DNA of 11,429 nt, taken from contig DDZT01000119.1 of assembly GCA_002346435.1 (NCBI GenBank), forward strand, positions 14,993 to 26,421, in the 5' to 3' direction. Under the pieces are notes generated by a model, which searched no databases, was not told the origin of the DNA, and saw only the letters and a program-made list of their open reading frames with translations. Made by a program: the position numbers and the translations under genes. The stretch's first letter is position 1; each line of letters opens with the position of its first letter. This document shows, piece by piece, positions 7,111 through 11,429 of this stretch. The DNA is from Anaerolineales bacterium UBA3001 (GTDB lineage Bacteria; Chloroflexota; Anaerolineae; Anaerolineales; UBA11657).

Positions 7111-7887
7111 ATGGATGGAGATATGTTACTAGCGGTTGATATAGGTAATACACATATTACACTAGGGGTATTTAATGGTGAAAAGCTTGGTCCACGATGG
7201 CGCATGGCTACTCTCATTAATAGAACTAGTGATGAATTTGGTCTCCAGATGTTAGGACTTTTCCATCATTCGGGTTTGCAGAAGGATGATATTCAGGCAG
7301 TCATTATAGCTTCAGTTGTCCCTACATTAACGAGTGGATTGTTGAAGTGTTTCAAGAAATACCTGAGCTTAGATGCGTTAGTGGTGGATGCTGGTGTAAA
7401 GACTGGAGTTTCAATTCGTTGTGATGATCCACGTCAGGTTGGTGCTGATAGAGTTGTTGATGCAGCTGCTGTACTAGCCCTATATGGATATCCAGCTTGT
7501 ATTGTTGATTTTGGAACAGCTACTACTTTTGATGCGATTTCTGACACTGGCGAATATTTGGGAGGCGCGATAGCTCCTGGTATCGAAATAGCTGCGGATG
7601 CTTTATTCGATCGGGCAGCAAAATTGCCACGGGTTGACATTGTGCGTCCGCCGAACGTCATTGGGCGTAATACTCAACATGCGATCCAATCCGGTTTACT
7701 ATTTGGATATGTTGGTCTGGTCCAGTACATGGTAGAGTGTTTTCGAACTGAATTGGGTTCAGATATGCAGGTTGTCGGTACTGGAGGGCTTGCTGAGACT
7801 CTGTCTAAAGAAACCGACATCATTGATGTTGTGGCTCCATGGCTGACACTGGAAGGTCTTCGGGTGGTGTGGTCACTGAACAAATGA
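7111..7887 (+). CDS. coaX: Type III pantothenate kinase
   Basis: Phosphorylates pantothenate to 4'-phosphopantothenate, the entry step to coenzyme A. The ASKHA-fold protein has 258 residues: VDIGNTHITLG at 9-19 (phosphate 1 loop with Asp10), DDPRQVGADRVVDAAA at 105-120, DFGTATTFD at 133-141, GGAIAPGIEIAADALFDRAAKL at 151-172, and GTGGLAETLS at 223-232. This is the feedback-insensitive, usually K+-dependent type III family, not CoaA. ATG 7111 is preferred over the in-frame ATG at 7123 because GGAGG (7097-7101) is well spaced from it. Its end overlaps the next gene in an ATGA, so pantothenate made by the upstream genes is committed to CoA by the same transcript. Confidence 0.95.
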   Translation: MDGDMLLAVDIGNTHITLGVFNGEKLGPRWRMATLINRTSDEFGLQMLGLFHHSGLQKDDIQAVIIASVVPTLTSGLLKCFKKYLSLDALVVDAGVKTGVSIRCDDPRQVGADRVVDAAAVLALYGYPACIVDFGTATTFDAISDTGEYLGGAIAPGIEIAADALFDRAAKLPRVDIVRPPNVIGRNTQHAIQSGLLFGYVGLVQYMVECFRTELGSDMQVVGTGGLAETLSKETDIIDVVAPWLTLEGLRVVWSLNK

Positions 7888-8714
7888 TTCGTAATTCTGT
7901 AGTCACAGATGTGCTTGTGGTCGGAGTGGTATCTATTGACCGATTACGTATAGGTGGCAAATCTTTTCGTACTGTGGGTGGGGCAGGAATGTATACTGCC
8001 ATCGCTGTTCAGTTTGTTGGGGCCTCAGTAGAATTATTTGCACCTCGTCCCGCCAGTATGCCTCATATGTTGAAAACAATAGATGGTTACTTACATTGGT
8101 TTGGGCCGCAAATATCATTACATGAATTACCACAACTTGAGATTACACATCATGGTAATGATGTGGCTACACTCAATTCAATAGATTGGGGCGCAGAGAT
8201 TAAACTTGATCCAGAAGATTTACCATCCGATTTGTCAGAATGTAAGATAGTACATTTGGCAGCATTGAGTAGTGCTGAGCGCCAGTTACATTTTGTTAAG
8301 GCATGTCGGGCGCGCGGAGCTCAGTTGATTTCGGCTGGCACATACTCGTATGTAGTACAGCATGAGCCCGAGGATGTGTTGAAATTGATTAAGGAAGCTG
8401 ATATTTTTTTTATGAATGAGAATGAGGCTACCGGATTATTTGGTTCAATAGATAATATTGTGGTAGACCCTGGAAAGCTAGTTTTTGTTACTTTAGGGAG
8501 AAACGGTGCAATTGTTTTGACTGGTGATTTGTCTGACGTTATCCCTGCAAAGTCAGTAGAAGAGTTTGATCCGACAGGGGCTGGAGATACATTCTGCGGT
8601 GCTACTTTAGCAGGTTTGTCGCATGGAATTTTGCCACAAGATGCAGTCACTAAAGCAATTGATTTGGCTGGCCTGGTTGTAACAGGATTGGGACCACAAT
8701 CATTACTATCTTAG
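7884..8714 (+). CDS. PfkB/ribokinase-family kinase, substrate unknown
   Basis: Small-molecule kinase of the ribokinase fold, 276 residues. The C-terminal PfkB signature is complete, DPTGAGDTFCGA at 229-240, with Asp235 as the likely catalytic base. NENEA at 178-182 and VTLGRNGA at 202-209 match the family. Near the N-terminus, VGGAGMYTAIA (31-41) takes the place of the usual GG...N.A sugar-binding signature, with Thr where Asn is common. ATG 7884 is chosen: it overlaps the coaX stop as ATGA, whereas the longer frame from 7839 would overlap coaX by 49 nt. Translation is probably coupled to coaX. Pantothenate phosphorylation is already covered by CoaX, so this enzyme's substrate is open. A sugar, nucleoside or vitamin precursor are all possible. 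Confidence 0.82.
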   Translation: MIRNSVVTDVLVVGVVSIDRLRIGGKSFRTVGGAGMYTAIAVQFVGASVELFAPRPASMPHMLKTIDGYLHWFGPQISLHELPQLEITHHGNDVATLNSIDWGAEIKLDPEDLPSDLSECKIVHLAALSSAERQLHFVKACRARGAQLISAGTYSYVVQHEPEDVLKLIKEADIFFMNENEATGLFGSIDNIVVDPGKLVFVTLGRNGAIVLTGDLSDVIPAKSVEEFDPTGAGDTFCGATLAGLSHGILPQDAVTKAIDLAGLVVTGLGPQSLLS

Positions 8715-8727
8715 AGTGTCTTTTCTG

Positions 8728-8758
8728 ACAACAAATTGTTGTGAGTAACTGATATGAT
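8728..8758 (+). promoter_or_regulatory. 15-bp palindrome and extended -10 element
   Basis: ACAACAAATTGTTGT (8728-8742) is a perfect inverted repeat with 7-base arms around one central base. It is followed by TGATATGAT (8750-8758), an extended -10 (TGn plus TATGAT), with no good -35. The palindrome covers the -35 zone, which suits an operator or activator site for the membrane-protein gene at 8803. No T-run follows, so it is not a terminator for the pantothenate operon. Confidence 0.4.
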
Positions 8759-8802
8759 GTCAAATTAGTGTAGGATTCAGTAGATGATAGAATATCAGAT
8801 AC

Positions 8803-9438
8803 ATGTTACATATTAGCGTGTCAAAATATTTTTCGCAGCAAAACCTAAAGCTGATAGGTCTAACAATGATGTGGTTAGGCTATTTTTTGCCTTGGATTCC
8901 TCATCGTGCAGCTGCATTGACTATGGGTGCTTATGATTTGGCGGAGTGGGTAATGCTGCTACCTCAAGTACAAGATGGTAGTATTGCAATCAGCCAATTG
9001 AATTTTCTAGCTTTAATATCTCTCGCAGTTGTTCTAACTTTTGAAGTTTCACTTCAAGGTGGACTATGGCGATGGTTGTTGATTGTTGTTGGTCTAGCAA
9101 TAATGATGCTTATACCGAGTTATCCAGATATTTTATACTTTCGTACTGACTTGATTGTTCAGTCGCAGATTGCCCTGGTAGGTGTTACCCTGATAATCAC
9201 AATATCGGTATGGTGTTGGAGGAATTGGCAGTGGATGAAGTTATTGCAGGGTATCGCAACTGCTTTAGTTGGTTATGGAGCATTGCGAGCATTGTTGCTG
9301 ATTCGTCCAGCAGTGGGAGCTTTGTATGGCACAATTCCGGAAATTGGCTTGGGTTGGTATATTACGTTTTTAGGATGTTTGTTTGTGTTTGTATCTACAA
9401 TTTTTGATAGTGGACTACGCGCTTTTAGAAGACAGTAG
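8803..9438 (+). CDS. Unrecognised polytopic membrane protein
   Basis: I do not recognise a family. The 211-residue protein is strongly hydrophobic, with about six candidate transmembrane helices at roughly 15-35, 66-83, 88-105, 119-138, 144-166 and 182-201. It has a WLGYFLPW motif in the first helix, a loop rich in acidic and polar residues at 43-65, and a basic tail (RAFRRQ). No signal peptide, catalytic motif or cysteine pair stands out. No clear Shine-Dalgarno precedes ATG 8803. A GTG in the same frame at 8818 is an alternative start. Base composition is like that of the neighbours, so there is no sign of recent transfer. A tRNA gene begins 22 bp after its stop. Confidence 0.7.
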   Translation: MLHISVSKYFSQQNLKLIGLTMMWLGYFLPWIPHRAAALTMGAYDLAEWVMLLPQVQDGSIAISQLNFLALISLAVVLTFEVSLQGGLWRWLLIVVGLAIMMLIPSYPDILYFRTDLIVQSQIALVGVTLIITISVWCWRNWQWMKLLQGIATALVGYGALRALLLIRPAVGALYGTIPEIGLGWYITFLGCLFVFVSTIFDSGLRAFRRQ

Positions 9439-9451
9439 GTACGACTATGAT
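9424..9451 (+). promoter_or_regulatory. Possible tRNA-Gly promoter overlapping the preceding gene's end
   Basis: TTTAGA (9424-9429, 4 of 6) and TATGAT (9446-9451, 5 of 6) are 16 bp apart, predicting a start near 9458, just before the tRNA. The -35 lies within the last codons of the membrane-protein gene. Processing from read-through RNA is the alternative. Confidence 0.4.
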
Positions 9452-9460
9452 GTAAATGTT

Positions 9461-9532
9461 GCGGGTGTAGTTCAGGGGTAGAACGTCAGCTTCCCAAGCT
9501 GGATGTCGTCGGTTCGAATCCGATCACCCGCT
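9461..9532 (+). tRNA. tRNA-Gly (anticodon CCC)
   Basis: A full cloverleaf can be folded by eye. The acceptor stem is GCGGGTG with CACCCGC, the D stem GTTC with GAAC, the anticodon stem TCAGC with GCTGG and loop TTCCCAA, and the T stem GTCGG with CCGAT and loop TTCGAAT. The anticodon CCC (9493-9495) reads GGG. The discriminator base is T, as usual for bacterial tRNA-Gly. The 3' CCA is not encoded and must be added after transcription. No terminator is seen in the 27 bp before the convergent moeZ stop. Confidence 0.96.
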
Positions 9533-9559
9533 CTGTAGATTGATCATATATCATACTTG

Positions 9560-10747
9560 CTAGTAGATAGGTAGTTCAGTATCTATTTCAGTGGCCCAAG
9601 CTCGTATACCGCCCTTGAGGTTTTTCACTTTTGTAATACCGGCGCTGACCAGTAATTGTAGCATTTGTGCAGAGCGACCACCTGTGCGACACATTATCAC
9701 ATGTTCATCAGTAGTATTAAATTCACTTAATCTACCAGGCAAATCACCCATTGGAATTAATTCTGCCTGGGGCAAATGGACTATATCCCATTCGAAGTCT
9801 TCTCGTACATCAATGAGTCTTATTTTGTCTCCTGCATTAAACTTGTCGTTTAATTGTGAGACAGTAATATCCCATTCGTCGCCTGCTCCTTCTTCATCTG
9901 TTTGGTCATGTAATGGCATACCACAAAATTGTTCGTAATCTATGAGTTCTGTAATTGTTGGTTGTGAACTACAAATTACACAGTCCGGACTCTTTTTTAG
10001 TCTAACTGTGTCAACACTCATAGCTAATGCGTCATAAAGAAGCAGTTTTCCAATTAGTGGTTCCCCTATACCCACGATTAATTTAATGGCTTCCGTGGCC
10101 TGCATGGTTCCTATTGTTCCGGGCAATATACCTAAAACTCCGCCTTCTGCACATGAAGGTACTAAACCAGGGGGAGGTGGTTCAGGAAAAAGGCATCGAT
10201 AACACGGACCATGTTCAGCCCAAAAGACGGAAACTTGTCCCTCAAAGCGAAATATGCTACCGTATACGTTAGGTTTGTTTTGTAACACACAAACATCATT
10301 AACTAAGTATCGAGTCGGAAAATTGTCGGTACCATCAATAATTAAATCATAAGGGTCTGCTAATTCCAGAGCATTTTGAGATGTAAACAGATTATTATGT
10401 ACTGTAATGTTTATATGAGGATTAATGTCGAGTAATCGATCCTTAGCGGATTCTACCTTTAGTTTGCCGATCGTGGATGTACCGTGAATGATTTGACGTT
10501 GCAGGTTGTTAGCTTCTACTATGTCATAATCTACCATACCAATGTTTCCCACTCCAGCTGCAGCCAAGTATAGAGCTACTGGTGACCCGAGTCCTCCTGT
10601 ACCCACACATAGCACTTTGGCATTCTTTAGCTTTCGTTGTCCAGATAATGTGACTTCTGGCATGATTAAATGCCGACTATAACGAATAATCTCATCGTTA
10701 GTTAGTTGTACATCTTCGGCTGGCAGGGGATTGACCTCTATACTCAT
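9560..10747 (-). CDS. moeZ: MoeZ-type E1-like adenylyltransferase/sulfurtransferase
   Basis: Activates the C-terminal glycine of a ubiquitin-like sulfur carrier as an acyl-adenylate and delivers sulfur to form the thiocarboxylate. The 395 residues comprise a ThiF/MoeB E1 domain (about 15-265) and a rhodanese domain (about 293-392). Seen: nucleotide loop GTGGLGSP at 49-56, IIDGTDN at 136-142, zinc cysteines 182, 185, 256 and 259, and Cys199 in SCAEGGVLG as the E1 cysteine position. The rhodanese active loop is CRTGGRSA, with Cys353. Both catalytic halves look intact, and the length is close to mycobacterial MoeZ. Its ATGA overlaps the stop of the sulfur-carrier gene, so the two are translated together and CysO is its likely partner. 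Supply of MoaD or ThiS elsewhere in the genome is also possible. Confidence 0.93.
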   Translation of the reverse strand: MSIEVNPLPAEDVQLTNDEIIRYSRHLIMPEVTLSGQRKLKNAKVLCVGTGGLGSPVALYLAAAGVGNIGMVDYDIVEANNLQRQIIHGTSTIGKLKVESAKDRLLDINPHINITVHNNLFTSQNALELADPYDLIIDGTDNFPTRYLVNDVCVLQNKPNVYGSIFRFEGQVSVFWAEHGPCYRCLFPEPPPPGLVPSCAEGGVLGILPGTIGTMQATEAIKLIVGIGEPLIGKLLLYDALAMSVDTVRLKKSPDCVICSSQPTITELIDYEQFCGMPLHDQTDEEGAGDEWDITVSQLNDKFNAGDKIRLIDVREDFEWDIVHLPQAELIPMGDLPGRLSEFNTTDEHVIMCRTGGRSAQMLQLLVSAGITKVKNLKGGIRAWATEIDTELPIY

Positions 10748-11055
10748 TTTGTTTTACTCATATTGATATTGTGCTTATAAATCAGGCCTCCTGCTACTGA
10801 AGGAACAATCCTCAAGTTCGATTCTGCGTTTATGGCAGTGTTTTCTCCGTTTAGATGACGTACATCATCTCCATCTAAAAATATGTTGACAAATGCACGC
10901 AGTTTTCCATCTTCGTTATACAAATGTTGTCTGAGTTCAACATGCTGGTTAGTGAGGTCATGTAATGCTTCTCCAACGGTGGTACCTTGGACTGTGATCT
11001 CAGTGTCTCCATTGGTATATGTTCGCAATGGTGTTGGGATTCGAATATTAGGCAT
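10744..11055 (-). CDS. cysO: CysO/ThiS/MoaD-like sulfur carrier with C-terminal tail
   Basis: Ubiquitin-fold sulfur carrier of 103 residues. The body resembles mycobacterial CysO closely, with IRIPTPLR at the start, KLRAFVNIFLDGDDVR at 51-66 and RIVPSVAGG at 82-90. In CysO the protein ends at the Gly-Gly, which is charged as a thiocarboxylate for cysteine synthesis by CysM. Here 13 further residues follow Gly90 (LIYKHNINMSKTK), so the Gly-Gly is internal and must be exposed before activation. AAGGAC (11065-11070) lies about nine bases before the ATG. The gene is between a JAMM protease and moeZ, overlapping moeZ by four bases. No cysM lies inside the window, so a role in molybdopterin, thiamin or tungsten cofactor synthesis is not excluded. 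Confidence 0.88.
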   Translation of the reverse strand: MPNIRIPTPLRTYTNGDTEITVQGTTVGEALHDLTNQHVELRQHLYNEDGKLRAFVNIFLDGDDVRHLNGENTAINAESNLRIVPSVAGGLIYKHNINMSKTK

Positions 11056-11138
11056 ATGTTGAATGTCCTTTTGTGTATGAATATGTTATCGGATTACTGT
11101 TAGAGATATATAAATCCTCCAACTAATTTATGTATGTG

Positions 11139-11429
11139 CTATTGTGACTCGATTTTTAGTGATTCCTCTATAAAATGATCTCGGTTCTCACTAAGAACCC
11201 AGGATCTTGAATGATCAACTCTTTTTTGTTGGATAGATATTATTAGATATGACCACCAAGGCAAAGCAAGCTCACGATCATACTCTGAAGGTTGAGCCGG
11301 GTGATCTGGATGTGAATGGAAAACACCAACTAGTTCCAAACCATTCTTTTCTGCAGTACCTTCAGCTTCAAGATAAGTGTTTGCCTTGATTTTATAACGC
11401 TTATGTTTTTCATTTGTATCCCATTCATT
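11139..11429 (-). CDS. mec: Mec+/JAMM-domain metallopeptidase, partial (5' end outside window)
   Basis: Only the last 96 residues are visible. The frame stays open through the right edge, so the true start lies beyond 11429. The JAMM zinc motif is complete, HSHPDHPAQPSEYD (H-x-H-P-x6-S-x2-D), followed by a WWSYLIISI strand, as in mycobacterial Mec+. That enzyme releases cysteine from the CysO-cysteine adduct. Related JAMM proteins trim C-terminal residues after Gly-Gly from sulfur carriers. It is 83 nt upstream of the cysO-like gene on the same strand and probably in one operon. No convincing promoter is seen in that gap. The in-frame TTG at 11339 is not taken as a start because it would leave the JAMM domain without its first strands. 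Confidence 0.88.
   Translation of the reverse strand, partial: NEWDTNEKHKRYKIKANTYLEAEGTAEKNGLELVGVFHSHPDHPAQPSEYDRELALPWWSYLIISIQQKRVDHSRSWVLSENRDHFIEESLKIESQ

Noticed and set aside
8321..8650. 109-codon minus-strand frame opposite the PfkB kinase.
   Set aside because: It covers the conserved signature of the kinase on the other strand and has no family-like sequence.
9591..9938. Long open frame on the + strand (115 codons) opposite moeZ.
   Set aside because: It lies wholly inside the rhodanese-encoding part of moeZ, has no ribosome binding site and no recognisable domain; it is a shadow frame.

Overview
This AT-rich, gene-dense bacterial window reads as ordinary chromosome: core metabolic genes and one tRNA, with no insertion sequence, phage gene or CRISPR array seen. 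Two things suggest a Chloroflexota-type lineage. One is the mec / cysO-like / moeZ sulfur-carrier cluster, best known from Actinobacteria and also found, from memory, in Chloroflexota. The other is a structured leader in front of panB that resembles the pan RNA motif, which I recall being reported from Chloroflexi, Firmicutes and Deltaproteobacteria. The assignment is an inference.

Left part (11-3059, + strand): a LipM-type octanoyltransferase, a small DUF503 protein, and two tandem paralogous EamA/DMT transporters. A periodic GTAC palindrome lies between the transporters. A convergent M29 metallo-aminopeptidase (3078-4190, - strand) follows.

Centre (4191-8714): the peptidase and the pantothenate operon diverge from two interleaved sigma70-like promoters. 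The + promoter makes a leader of about 180 nt with two similar hairpins 50 nt apart and then a perfect 10-bp intrinsic terminator just before the panB ribosome binding site. This is the layout of a transcription attenuator. The operon is panB, panE-like ketopantoate reductase, panC, coaX (type III pantothenate kinase) and a PfkB-family kinase. The last three junctions are overlapping or nearly so. PanB, PanE and PanC supply the route from ketoisovalerate to pantothenate, and CoaX phosphorylates it towards CoA. panD, the source of beta-alanine, is not in the window. The PfkB kinase has no assigned step in this pathway.

Right part (8715-11429): an unrecognised membrane protein with about six helices, preceded by a 15-bp palindrome and an extended -10 element; a tRNA-Gly(CCC); and, on the - strand, an operon read from the right edge leftwards. 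That operon holds a partial JAMM/Mec+ protease, a CysO/ThiS/MoaD-like sulfur carrier and a MoeZ-type E1-rhodanese fusion. The sulfur carrier has 13 residues after its Gly-Gly, so it should need proteolytic maturation, and the neighbouring JAMM protease is the obvious candidate.
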